Shown here: in pieces, positions 1 through 7,778 of the stretch | Layout of the letters: each line of letters starts with the position of its first letter | How positions within the stretch are numbered: the stretch's first letter is position 1 | From: JAVBLT01 sp031553315 | Lineage (GTDB): Bacteria; Verrucomicrobiota; Kiritimatiellia; RFP12; DVOR01 | DNA: 58,892 bases | NCBI GenBank assembly: GCA_031553315.1 | Contig: JAVBLT010000022.1 | Coordinates: 1 to 58,892 of the forward strand | Direction of reading: 5' to 3' | Notes under the pieces: generated by a model | Seen by the model: the letters and a program-made list of their open reading frames with translations, nothing else | Databases searched by the model: none | What the model was told of the DNA's origin: nothing | Made by a program: the position numbers and the translations under genes

Positions 1-1
1 C

Positions 2-256
2 ATCATGTATGACGAAGGCATCTCCCGCACCGCCTCCATCCTCGACCTCGGCATCGAACACAAAGTCCTCGACAAAAAAGGCGCCTGGATCGCCTACCAA
101 GGCGAACTCATCGGCCAAGGCCGCGACGCCGCCAAAGCCACCCTCCGCGAAAAACCCGAACTCGCCGAAAAAATCATCACCGCCGTCATGGAAAAAGTGA
201 CCGTCACCGGCGGCACCACGATAGGCGAAGGCGCCGAAGCCGAGGAAAAAGAGTAA
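2..256 (+). CDS. recA: RecA recombinase, C-terminal fragment (5' end outside window)
   Basis: This is the last 84 codons of RecA, the ATP-dependent strand-exchange protein of homologous recombination and SOS induction. The frame enters from the window edge, so the ATG at position 5 is an internal methionine. The residues GISRTASILDLGIEH followed by GAWIAYQGELIGQGRDAAK match the conserved end of the RecA core, where GAW and IGQGR are near-invariant in the family. The tail is short and acidic (EGAEAEEKE), as is usual for RecA. A strong terminator follows 16 bases after the stop, so recA ends its transcription unit here. The identification is by recalled family motifs; only the end of the gene is visible. 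Confidence 0.93.
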   Translation: MMYDEGISRTASILDLGIEHKVLDKKGAWIAYQGELIGQGRDAAKATLREKPELAEKIITAVMEKVTVTGGTTIGEGAEAEEKE

Positions 257-272
257 CGCGACACCTTTCCCC

Positions 273-304
273 AAGCGCGCTGTCCGACAACAGCGCGCTT
301 TTTT
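273..304 (+). terminator. Rho-independent terminator after recA
   Basis: An 11-bp perfect stem (AAGCGCGCTGT at 273-283 with ACAGCGCGCTT at 290-300) with a 6-base loop runs straight into a T-run. It lies just downstream of the recA stop. Confidence 0.88.
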
Positions 305-1483
305 ATGAACACGCGAATCAACAAAGGCAGGGCGCGCCGTCCCATGATCAATCCCATTCAAACCCTCGCCCGCCTCCTCGGGCCTCGCCCACGGAATCAT
401 GCGTCAAAAACCGCCTGCGCAAGGAGGGGCCGCCTCCGTCCGCCCGACGCGTGCAACGCACGCGCCCGCCCTGCGTATTCGTTTTTTGAATACCAAAAGG
501 CACCCGCAGGCGCACAGGCGAACGGCGAGGCTTCGCCTCGTCCGGCGGCCAGAGGCGCGCCGCTCCCTGCGCACCCGTCTTTTCAAACAATTATCCCCAA
601 GGCGTTCCCCGTCATCGCGCTGCTCACCCTCGCGCTCCTCGCCCCCGCGCATCTCCCGCTCGCCGCGCAAACCAACGACACCACCGGCACCGCCGCCGCG
701 CCCGCCGGCAAAACCACCCGCGCAAAAAAAGCCGCCGTCAAAGTCGGCCAGGCCACGGTCGTCTCCGGCGACGACACCGCCCCGAGACTCATATCCAGAA
801 CCGGCGGCTCCGGCGCCGACACCATGGACTACAAAGCCCCCGCGTGGCGCAATTTCGCCGAACTCCAAAAAGCCGCCGACGCGAAAAACCCCGACGCCTG
901 TTTCGAACTCGGGCAACGCTATCTCAACGGCACGCCCGACACGCCGAAAAACCCCGTCCGCGCCCGCCTCTACCTTGAGGATGCCGCCGCGCTCGGCCAC
1001 GCCGACGCCAATTTCCGCCTCGGCAAACTCTACGCCGACGGCGAACTCATCCCGCAAGACTACGCGAAAGCGCTCGCCCACTACACCGCCGCCGCGCGCG
1101 CCGGCGTGACCGAGGCGCAGCACAACCTCGGCGCGATGTACGCGAGCGCGCGCGGAGTGAAACGCGACTACGTCGAAGGCCTCGCATGGCTCATCATCGC
1201 CGCGGGCACCAACCCCGAAGCCCGCGCCAGCGAAACCAAACTCCGCGACCACCTCGACAAATCGAAACGCCTCGAGACAATCTACGCCGCCGAGGACCGC
1301 GCCAAAAAACTCGCCGCCGAACTCGCGACCGCCGCCAGCGAACGCATCGAGCAACCCTCCCACGCGGCCCCCGCCGCATCCGACCCGCTGATGGACGCGA
1401 CAAAACCAAAACCCCTGAACGTCCCCATCACGCCCCTGCCCAAGCCCGCCGCCCCCATGCCCCCGCCGGTGCATAACTGGTGA
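305..1483 (+). CDS. Sel1-like repeat protein with a palindromic element in its N-terminal region
   Basis: The C-terminal two thirds carry about three tandem Sel1-like (TPR-type) repeats, visible as ACFELGQRYLNG, ANFRLGKLYADG and AQHNLGAMYASARG, which normally form alpha-solenoid protein-interaction surfaces. A proline-rich tail follows. A hydrophobic stretch typical of a signal peptide (VIALLTLALLAPAHLPLAAQ) lies near residues 100-120 instead of at the N terminus. No ATG, GTG or TTG occurs in frame just before it, so translation must start upstream, at 305 or at the second Met at 344 (MINPIQ). The intervening residues are encoded by the repeat element at about 400-592. Either the element is translated as an insertion, displacing the signal peptide, or the gene is damaged. 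The start is uncertain; the Sel1 part is secure. Confidence 0.72.
   Translation: MNTRINKGRARRPMINPIQTLARLLGPRPRNHASKTACARRGRLRPPDACNARARPAYSFFEYQKAPAGAQANGEASPRPAARGAPLPAHPSFQTIIPKAFPVIALLTLALLAPAHLPLAAQTNDTTGTAAAPAGKTTRAKKAAVKVGQATVVSGDDTAPRLISRTGGSGADTMDYKAPAWRNFAELQKAADAKNPDACFELGQRYLNGTPDTPKNPVRARLYLEDAAALGHADANFRLGKLYADGELIPQDYAKALAHYTAAARAGVTEAQHNLGAMYASARGVKRDYVEGLAWLIIAAGTNPEARASETKLRDHLDKSKRLETIYAAEDRAKKLAAELATAASERIEQPSHAAPAASDPLMDATKPKPLNVPITPLPKPAAPMPPPVHNW
400..592. repeat. GC-rich palindromic element, copy 1 (within the Sel1 gene)
   Basis: The right end (543-580) is almost identical to 3083-3117 of the second element: TCCGGCGGCCAGAGGCGCGC followed by CGCTCC, then TGCGCAC and CGT. 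The left end contains TGCGCAAGGAG, complementary to the right-end GCTCCCTGCGCA, giving imperfect inverted termini. A small internal hairpin (GCGAGGCTTCGCCTCG, 525-540) is also present. The boundaries are approximate. Confidence 0.6.
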
Positions 1484-1498
1484 TATTTCTCAACCCGC

Positions 1499-1942
1499 AT
1501 GATGCGCATCGCCGTCATCTCCGACACGCACGGTTACTATCCCCCGCAACTCCCCGCGCTCATCGCCGACGCCGACGAAATCTGGCATCTCGGCGACGTC
1601 TGTGAGCCCGCGGTGCTCGACGCATTTCAAAAACCCGGCAGGCCCCTGCACGTCGTGCTCGGCAATAACGACGCCCACCACTGGCCGCGCACCATCCTTC
1701 GCGAAATCGACGGCCTGCACTGCCTGCTCGTGCACATCCCGCCGTTCCACATGCCCCACGGCGGCTGCGACATCCTGCTGCACGGACACACTCACATTCC
1801 TTGCGACGAAATGATCCACGGCATCCGCTGGCTCAACCCCGGCGCGATCACCTTTCCGAGAAGCGGCGCCCCATCGAGTTTCGCCTGGCTCACATTCAAC
1901 GGCCCCGGCCGCGAGCCCGGCTGGAAAATCGTGCCGCTATAA
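1499..1942 (+). CDS. YfcE/MJ0936-type metallophosphoesterase
   Basis: A 147-residue calcineurin-like phosphoesterase, probably a cytosolic phosphodiesterase of the YfcE family, which acts on artificial phosphodiesters and whose natural substrate is often unknown. The complete two-metal motif set is visible in order: SDTHG (D-x-H, residues 9-13), LGDV, GNND, a histidine in LLVHIPP, and GHTH. The length is at the short end of the family. There are two adjacent ATG codons (1499 and 1502), and either could be the start. It begins 16 bases after the Sel1 gene stop and may be cotranscribed with it. The family is secure; the substrate cannot be inferred. Confidence 0.88.
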   Translation: MMRIAVISDTHGYYPPQLPALIADADEIWHLGDVCEPAVLDAFQKPGRPLHVVLGNNDAHHWPRTILREIDGLHCLLVHIPPFHMPHGGCDILLHGHTHIPCDEMIHGIRWLNPGAITFPRSGAPSSFAWLTFNGPGREPGWKIVPL

Positions 1943-1966
1943 TGCCGGCGGAGACCGCCCGGGAGC

Positions 1967-1984
1967 GCCGAGCTCCAGCTCGGC
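1967..1984. repeat. Short GC-rich hairpin in the 1943-2275 intergenic gap
   Basis: GCCGAGCT (1967-1974) and AGCTCGGC (1977-1984) form an 8-bp perfect stem with a 2-base loop, 25 bases after the phosphoesterase stop. No T-run follows, so it is not a classical terminator. The rest of the 333-base gap shows no convincing gene; frames open across it are low-complexity Arg/Pro reading of GC-rich DNA. Confidence 0.4.
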
Positions 1985-2275
1985 ATGACGGCGCGCCACG
2001 CCGCCACACGTGCGCATGCTTCAAATGCCGAACCGGAGTAGCTGATGTCGCCTGTGCCCGGTCCGGCGCTCCCAGGATTCCGGCCTTTTTGCGCTGCAAC
2101 CCCCGCGCCTTTTCATCCCGCCATCCCCGCCCCTCGCTCCGAAAACCCCCTGTTTCGTCACAAACGCCCTGCGCGCGCCGCGATTTTCCGCAGTACTCGC
2201 CGCCGTCGAAACCAAGCGCCCGCCGCCTGGCCCCCGCCAACGAAACCAGCACAACACCGAAACAAAGGATCACAC

Positions 2276-2812
2276 ATGAAAACGCACACCGCATGGCTCC
2301 TCATCTCCGCGCTCGCCCTCGGCGGCGCCGCCGCGTTAGCGGCCGACACCGATTCCCCGTCCGGCAAATCCGCCGCCACCGGTTCCCGTGGCGGACGTGG
2401 CTGCCAGTGCCCGTGCGACCGCGCACCCTCCGCCGCGATGGCCGCGTGGGAAAAAAGCGCCCTCGCTCTCTACGACACAAACGGCAACGGCAAACTCGAC
2501 GCCGACGAACGCGCCGTCCTCCGCGACGACGTGAAAGCCGGCAAATACGAGGCCCCGCCCATGCCGCCGCGCGGCGCACCCGGACGCGGCTTCGGCGCGC
2601 ACAAACCGCCTCCCGAAGTCTTGGCCAAATACGACCTCGACGGCGACGGCGTGCTCAACGACGCCGAACGCGCGAAACTCCACGCCGACATAAAGTCCGG
2701 CGCCCTCAAGCCGCCCGCACCGCCCGTTGGCGGGCCGCGTCACGGCAAAGGCAAGCGCCCGCCCCCGCCTCCTCCTCCGCCCGCCGACGAAGCGTCCGCC
2801 GTCGCCGAATGA
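2276..2812 (+). CDS. Secreted EF-hand-type calcium-binding protein
   Basis: A 178-residue small exported protein. The start at 2276 is chosen because AAAGGA lies about 8 bases upstream and the N terminus MKTHTAWLLISALALGGAAA is a good signal peptide ending near ALA-AD. Two EF-hand-like loops follow: DTNGNGKLDADE and DLDGDGVLNDAE. Both keep the D-x-[DN]-x-[DN]G spacing with Glu at the last ligand position. A Cys motif (CQCPC) lies just after the signal peptide and a run of prolines near the C terminus. Such proteins bind calcium outside the cytoplasm, but no enzymatic role is visible. The frame remains open upstream to 2045 without a credible start. Confidence 0.75.
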   Translation: MKTHTAWLLISALALGGAAALAADTDSPSGKSAATGSRGGRGCQCPCDRAPSAAMAAWEKSALALYDTNGNGKLDADERAVLRDDVKAGKYEAPPMPPRGAPGRGFGAHKPPPEVLAKYDLDGDGVLNDAERAKLHADIKSGALKPPAPPVGGPRHGKGKRPPPPPPPPADEASAVAE

Positions 2813-2915
2813 TCTCTTGGGACAAAACGGAAACGACCACTGCAACTAATCCGGGCCCGTCGTCGCGCCGCCATTCAGGCGTGCGCGTCGCGGGCCCGGT
2901 TCAATTTTCGGAAAA

Positions 2916-3135
2916 CATCGAAGTGAACAAAAAACGCGTGCGCAAGGAGCGGCGCCGTCCCGCCGCCGTGACGAGGCAAAGCCTCGCCTTTCGCCGTGAC
3001 GTGTGCGGATCACTCGAGTCATTCGAATCCCCAAGACATTCGAATGCTCTCACGCGAACGTGCGCTCGCTTCGCTGGCGTCCGGCGGCCAGAGGCGCGCC
3101 GCTCCTTGCGCACGCGTTCTTCGTTCACTTCAATG
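2916..3135. repeat. GC-rich palindromic element with 40-bp terminal inverted repeats, copy 2
   Basis: The left arm (2916-2955) and the reverse complement of the right arm (3096-3135) match at 37 of 40 positions, for example GAACGCGTGCGCAAGGAGCG at the right end. Between them are a small hairpin (GAGGCAAAGCCTC) and two copies of CGCCGTGACG. It fills most of the 433-base gap between the EF-hand gene and the histidine kinase. It contains no open frame of its own and resembles a non-autonomous mobile element. Confidence 0.75.
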
Positions 3136-3245
3136 CCAGCAGGCATCTCGTGTGATCATGTTTCTCGCATTTCCGCCGCTCCGGCTTTCACCGCGAAGCT
3201 TGCCCCGCCCCGCCATTTTGTCTTTCGCTCACACAAAATTTTATA

Positions 3246-4610
3246 ATGCCAGTCCGCGCCAGCCATCCTGACAAACCCGCCGCCATCGCGACCACCGCCG
3301 CGACCACCGCCGCCGCCGACACCGCGACCGCGCATCCGCCGCGCCGCCGTCTCTGGCTGGCGCCGCTGGCGTGGATCGCCATATGCGCGATGCTCACATT
3401 GGTTTTCGCCGCGCAACTCGTCCTCGCGACATCGCTCGACTGGTCGCGCGCCGTGGAAATTTCGCTCACCCATTGGGCAATGCCCTTTGTCGTGTTCTTC
3501 TGCGGATGGCTGCTAACCGAACTGTTGCCGCTCGAGCGCGGACGCCTCCGCTGGCGCCTGCCCGCGCATCTGCTCGCGAGCTTTGTCATCGCGACTGTCG
3601 CCGCCCCGCTCGAAGGCATGTACCTGCGCCCCGGCATGCGCAATCCCGACGACCGAGCCCCGCGCCCGCCGCCGGAATTTTTCCGCGATTCGCGGCACGC
3701 TCCCGACGCCGCCTCCTTCTCCGGCGACCGGCCCGCGCGCGGACGTTTTTCGCAAATGCCCCCGCCGCAACCAAGCGACGCGCGCCGCCCCATGCCCGGC
3801 GGCCCGATGCCGCGCGGCGGACATCTCATGTTCATGGCCTCGTCGCGCTGGCAGCTCGCGCTCGCGATTTACTGGATCAGCGTCGGCCTCGCGCACGCCT
3901 GGCGGCTGCGCCGCCGCATGCAGGAGCGCGATCGCCGCGCCGCCGAACTCGCCGCGAGTCTTTCGAAGGCGAAACTCGACGCGCTGCGCCTCCAGCTCAA
4001 CCCGCATTTCCTCTTCAACTCGCTCAACGCGATCGCCGCGCTCGTGCATCGCTCGCCGCAGGCCGCCGAGGACATGATCGTCAACCTCAGCGCGCTCCTC
4101 CGCGTGTCGCTCGCCACCACCGCGCGCGAACACACGCTCCGCCGCGAACTCGAAATCCTCGACCACTATCTCAACATGGAACAGGAACGCCTCGGCGCGC
4201 GCCTGCGAATCACGCGCGACATCGCGCCCGAAACGCTCGACGCGCCCGTGCCCTCGCTCCTGCTCCAGCCCGTCGTGGAAAACGCCGTGCGCCACGGCAT
4301 CGAACCGCGCTCCGCGCCGGGCACGGTTTCGATCGGTGCGCGCCATGCCCGCGGCGGGCTGCACATTGTCATCCGCAACGACGGCCCTCCGCTCCCCGCG
4401 TCCGATGACGCGCGCCCGGCGCCGCGTCCCCCAAGCGGCCTCGGCATCGGCCTGTCCAACACCGCCGACCGCTTGCGCGAAATGTACGGCGCGCGCGGAC
4501 GCATCACATTCGCCCGCGAAGCGGACGGCGGCGCGCGCGTCGAGATCACGCTGCCCTTTGCCGAAATCACCGCCGCCGCAACACCGCCCGCAGGCGCGGA
4601 TTTTCCATGA
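3246..4610 (+). CDS. LytS/YehU-type sensor histidine kinase
   Basis: A 454-residue membrane sensor kinase of the His_kinase (PF06580) class. The N-terminal half holds four hydrophobic segments (about residues 37-60, 77-93, 105-122 and 198-216) with a Pro/Arg-rich stretch between the third and fourth. The phospho-acceptor motif LQLNPHFLFNSLNAI is typical of this class. The ATP-binding part follows, with N-box LLQPVVENAVRHGIEP, then IRNDG and GLGIGLSNTADRLREMYG. The start at 3246 is the first ATG before the membrane region. A LytTR response regulator begins 58 bases downstream, so the pair forms one two-component system. The signal sensed is unknown. Confidence 0.9.
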   Translation: MPVRASHPDKPAAIATTAATTAAADTATAHPPRRRLWLAPLAWIAICAMLTLVFAAQLVLATSLDWSRAVEISLTHWAMPFVVFFCGWLLTELLPLERGRLRWRLPAHLLASFVIATVAAPLEGMYLRPGMRNPDDRAPRPPPEFFRDSRHAPDAASFSGDRPARGRFSQMPPPQPSDARRPMPGGPMPRGGHLMFMASSRWQLALAIYWISVGLAHAWRLRRRMQERDRRAAELAASLSKAKLDALRLQLNPHFLFNSLNAIAALVHRSPQAAEDMIVNLSALLRVSLATTAREHTLRRELEILDHYLNMEQERLGARLRITRDIAPETLDAPVPSLLLQPVVENAVRHGIEPRSAPGTVSIGARHARGGLHIVIRNDGPPLPASDDARPAPRPPSGLGIGLSNTADRLREMYGARGRITFAREADGGARVEITLPFAEITAAATPPAGADFP

Positions 4611-4668
4611 AGCCAATTCGCACCGAGAAACGCGGCAGCCGCCCTCCGGCGCAAGCGTGTTCATTCTC

Positions 4669-5556
4669 ATGAGCTCCCCATCGCAAACCACCGCCTCCAC
4701 GGCCACCGCCGCGTGCCCCATGCGCGTCGTGATCGCCGACGACGAACCGCTCGCGCGCGAACGCCTGCGCACGCTTCTCGCAAAGGAGCCGGACGTCGAA
4801 ATCGCCGCCGAATGCGCCGACGGCGACGAGGCGGTCGCGGCGATTCGCGGGCAAAACCCCGATCTCGTTTTCCTCGACATCCAGATGCCCGGCCGCGACG
4901 GCTTCGGCGTGCTCGCCGCCCTCGCGGAATCCGCGCCCGGCGCGCCTCGCCCCGCAATCGTGTTCACCACCGCTTACAACGAATACGCCGTGAAAGCCTT
5001 CGAGGTGCGCGCGCTCGACTATCTGCTGAAACCGTTCAAGCCCGCGCGTTTTCGCGAGACGCTCGCGCGCGCGCGACGCCAGGTTTTCGCCGCGCCGCCG
5101 CCCTCGTCCGCCGCGGACGCGGAGACGCCTTTCGACCAACTCGTCGCGCTCCTCAACGAACACCGCGCGCTCACCGCCGCGACCCCGGCGCAAAACACGA
5201 CCGCCCCCGCCGCCGGGCCCCGGACGCCCTCGCGCATCCCCGTGCGCGACGGCGGACGTATTCATTTTGTGAATACAACGGAAATCGCCTGGATCGAGGC
5301 GTCCGGGAATTACGTGCTGCTCCACACCGCCGGCGGGGCGAAGCACATGTTGCGCGAAACGCTCCTCTCGCTCGAAAACCAGCTCGGCGCGCACCGGTTT
5401 TTTCGCGTGAGCCGCTCCGCGATCGTGAATCTCGACCAGGTGCGCGAGGCGCAGCCCGCGTTCGACGGCGATCACGTTGTCATACTCCGCACCGGCGCGC
5501 GCATCCCGATGACGCGCGGCCTGCGCGATCTTCAGGAACGCCTGAGATTTCTCTGA
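4669..5556 (+). CDS. LytTR-family response regulator
   Basis: A 295-residue DNA-binding response regulator paired with the upstream LytS-type kinase. The receiver domain (about residues 18-140) shows the acidic pair in VVIADDEP, the phospho-acceptor Asp in LVFLDIQMPG, Thr in FTTAYNEYAVKAF and Lys in LLKPFKP. The C-terminal LytTR domain (about 190-295) contains EIAWIEASGNYVLLHT and the basic FFRVSRSAIVNLDQV element that contacts DNA. I chose the ATG at 4669; the ATG at 4720 (MRVVIADDEP) is also possible and would remove a 17-residue Ser/Thr/Ala-rich leader. The gene converges with the DUF2238 gene and overlaps its 3' end by 25 bases. Confidence 0.88.
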   Translation: MSSPSQTTASTATAACPMRVVIADDEPLARERLRTLLAKEPDVEIAAECADGDEAVAAIRGQNPDLVFLDIQMPGRDGFGVLAALAESAPGAPRPAIVFTTAYNEYAVKAFEVRALDYLLKPFKPARFRETLARARRQVFAAPPPSSAADAETPFDQLVALLNEHRALTAATPAQNTTAPAAGPRTPSRIPVRDGGRIHFVNTTEIAWIEASGNYVLLHTAGGAKHMLRETLLSLENQLGAHRFFRVSRSAIVNLDQVREAQPAFDGDHVVILRTGARIPMTRGLRDLQERLRFL

Positions 5557-6191
5557 GCCCGCGCGTGCGCCGCGAGCAGCAGCGAGATCGCGACCACGCC
5601 GCCGATCGTCGCGAGCAGCATGTCTTTCTGCGGATCCCACACGTCGCCCTGCGTGCCATTGTACGTCTCGGCGAGCTCGCCGCCGAACACCACCGCCGTG
5701 CCCCATTCGATCAACTCGTACAACATCGACGTCGACATCACGATATCGAGCGGGATGAACCAGCTCAGGAAACCGCGCTTCAACGGCGACCACGCCACCA
5801 GCAACTCGCGCAACGGCAGCACGAACAGCAGCCCGTAGCTGAAATGCACCAGGCGGTCGAAATAATTGCGCCCGCCCCACGCCCCGCCCTCCGGCGCCGC
5901 GCCACCCGTCAGCGCCGCCCACCACTCGCGGTAAGGCACCTCCGAATACGTCCAGTGCGCGCCCAGCTCGTGGATGCACAGGAACACGAAAATCATCGTC
6001 CAGCCCGCCGTCGACAACGCCTTGAATTGTTTCCGCCAGATGAAAAACGCGCCCAGCAAACCGGCCACGAGCATGTTTTCCAAAATCCAATCCTCCATGT
6101 AATGCGCGCCGATGCCCGAGCAAATCGTGACACCCGCAAAAATGATCGACAGGACAAGCAGATAACGCTGGCGGAAAATCGGGGAGTTCAT
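5532..6191 (-). CDS. DUF2238 (YjdF-type) integral membrane protein
   Basis: A 219-residue polytopic membrane protein with about six hydrophobic segments. Features shared with the DUF2238/YjdF family are visible: IHELGAHWTYSEVPY, NYFDRLVHFSYGLLFVLPLRE, and a late YELIEWG followed by GTQGDVWDPQKDM. The conserved His, Glu and Asp residues within membrane segments hint at a metal-binding or catalytic role, but none is established. The start is the ATG at 6191; another in-frame ATG at 6203 would add four residues. It converges with the LytTR regulator and is divergent from the ABC-F gene. The function is unknown. Confidence 0.78.
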   Translation of the reverse strand: MNSPIFRQRYLLVLSIIFAGVTICSGIGAHYMEDWILENMLVAGLLGAFFIWRKQFKALSTAGWTMIFVFLCIHELGAHWTYSEVPYREWWAALTGGAAPEGGAWGGRNYFDRLVHFSYGLLFVLPLRELLVAWSPLKRGFLSWFIPLDIVMSTSMLYELIEWGTAVVFGGELAETYNGTQGDVWDPQKDMLLATIGGVVAISLLLAAHARAQRNLRRS

Positions 6192-6323
6192 GAGCGCGCC
6201 CATGCAAACAGACCGCCAGCATTTGTCGATGCGCGGAAATGGCGCGACCCGCCGCGCTGTTTTTCCTTTCCTTTCCATTCCGCTTCCCATTCCGCATTCC
6301 GCAATCCACATTCCGCATTTCCA

Positions 6324-7031
6324 ATGGCTCTCGTAAACCTGCTCGACATCAACCTCGCCTTCGGCGGCCCGCCCGTCCTGGAAAACGTAAACTTCCAGGT
6401 CGACCCCGGCGAACGCGTCTGCCTCGTCGGGCGCAACGGCTCCGGAAAAACCACCCTCATGCGCGTGATTGCCGGCGAGATGAAGCCCGACACCGGCGTC
6501 GTCTCGCGCCAGCCCGGCGCGCGCTTCGCCCGCCTCACGCAGGAAATCCCCGCCGACGTCTCCGGCCCCGCGCACGACATCGTCGCCTCCGGCCTTGTGG
6601 AAGTTGCGCACGAGGAACCTTGGGAACGCGAGCTGCGCCTCGAAAAACTCCTCGAACGCATGGGCATCGACCCGCGCGCCGATTTCGCCTCGCTCTCCGG
6701 CGGCCTCAAGCGCCGCGTGCTCCTCGCGCGCGCCCTCGCCTCGCAACCCGACCTGCTCCTGCTCGACGAACCCACCAACGATCTCGATGTGGGCACCCTG
6801 CGCTCTCTCGAAGAAGGCATTGCCGATTTCGGCGGCTGCGTGGTGGTCATCAGCCACGACCGCTGGTTCCTCGACCGCGTGGCGACCCACATCCTCGCCT
6901 TTGAGGGCGACAGCACTGTCCGCTGGTTTGAGGGCAATTACGCCGACTATCACGAAGCCCGCCGCAAGGAGCTGGGCGACGCGGCCGACCGCCCCGCCCG
7001 CATCCGTTTCCGCCCGATGAAGCACGGTTGA
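6324..7031 (+). CDS. Hybrid ABC-F ATPase: Uup-like N-terminal part joined to EttA-like C terminus
   Basis: ABC-F proteins are ribosome-associated ATPases with two ABC domains and usually 500-640 residues. This one has 235 residues and only one set of motifs: Walker A VGRNGSGKTT, signature LSGGLKRR, Walker B LLLLDEPTN, and the switch His in VISHDRWFLD. The N-terminal 150 residues (MALVNLLDINLAFGG, ERVCLVGRNG, SLSGGLKRRVLLARAL) resemble the first domain of Uup. From DLDVGTLRSLEEG to the end (THILAFEGD, FEGNYADY, RIRFRPMKHG) it reads as the last 80 residues of EttA. The switch falls in the conserved Walker B codons (about 6745-6785). Sequence texture also changes here, so I suspect a chimeric assembly; a genuine internal deletion is the alternative. 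Confidence 0.7.
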   Translation: MALVNLLDINLAFGGPPVLENVNFQVDPGERVCLVGRNGSGKTTLMRVIAGEMKPDTGVVSRQPGARFARLTQEIPADVSGPAHDIVASGLVEVAHEEPWERELRLEKLLERMGIDPRADFASLSGGLKRRVLLARALASQPDLLLLDEPTNDLDVGTLRSLEEGIADFGGCVVVISHDRWFLDRVATHILAFEGDSTVRWFEGNYADYHEARRKELGDAADRPARIRFRPMKHG

Positions 7032-7053
7032 TCCCGTAGAAAGAGTTTGCCTT

Positions 7054-7746
7054 ATGGATTCACTCTGGACCGGCAGCGCCTTTAAAAACGTTTACCGCGC
7101 GGGGTTCCGCCTCCTCTTCATGATGCTGGCGATGGGCGCCGTCGCCATCTTTTTTTATTTCGACGCCCGCAACCCCGTTGAAACCTGTTTCACCGAAACC
7201 GGCTGGATCGAAAACGCCCAGATCGCCGCGCTGCTTCTTGCCGGTCTCTTTTTTGTTTACGGCGGGCGGGTTTATCCGCGCTACCGGCGCATGGCGTATC
7301 TCCTTTCGGCGCCTGCCTGGCTCGGCATGATCCGCGAGAAAGACGAAATTTCCGATCTGCTTTTCCACGGCGCCTGGAAAGTTCCCTTCGCGATCTTTTT
7401 TGCCGCCGCCCTTTTCTACGCCTGGCGCCATCGTGAAGATGTGATCAAGGCGCTCGATGAATTCGTTCGCCTTCCCGCCTGGGGCGTGCTGGCCTGCGGG
7501 TTCTGCATGACTTTTGTCTTTTCGCGCATTTTCGGCATGAAGAGCAACTGGGAGGCCATTCTTTCCAAATTCGGCGTTGCCGAGCTTCTTCCTCAGGCTC
7601 ACTACACCGGCCTCGTGCGCACCGTCCGCCGGGCGGCCGAAGAGGGCTGCGAGCTTTGCGGCTACGCGGTGATTGCCCTCGCCGCACTCTCCTTCGCCGC
7701 CACGTGCCGGCGAAAAGCCCGCCGCGAGCGCATCGTCGGAAAATAA
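7054..7746 (+). CDS. Integral membrane protein of unknown function
   Basis: A 230-residue protein with about five hydrophobic segments (near residues 18-36, 55-68, 108-124, 140-155 and 200-214). Acidic residues flank the second segment (TETGWIENAQ), a loop reads IREKDEISDLLFHG, and the C-terminal tail is strongly basic (CRRKARRERIVGK), indicating a cytoplasmic C terminus. I do not recognise the family. It stands alone between the hybrid ABC-F gene and a convergent PA14-like gene. AAAGAG about 10 bases upstream could be its ribosome binding site. It is the first complete gene after the suspected contig join. Confidence 0.7.
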   Translation: MDSLWTGSAFKNVYRAGFRLLFMMLAMGAVAIFFYFDARNPVETCFTETGWIENAQIAALLLAGLFFVYGGRVYPRYRRMAYLLSAPAWLGMIREKDEISDLLFHGAWKVPFAIFFAAALFYAWRHREDVIKALDEFVRLPAWGVLACGFCMTFVFSRIFGMKSNWEAILSKFGVAELLPQAHYTGLVRTVRRAAEEGCELCGYAVIALAALSFAATCRRKARRERIVGK

Positions 7747-7778
7747 CACGAATCCATTCAAATTCCCATGGGTTGGGT

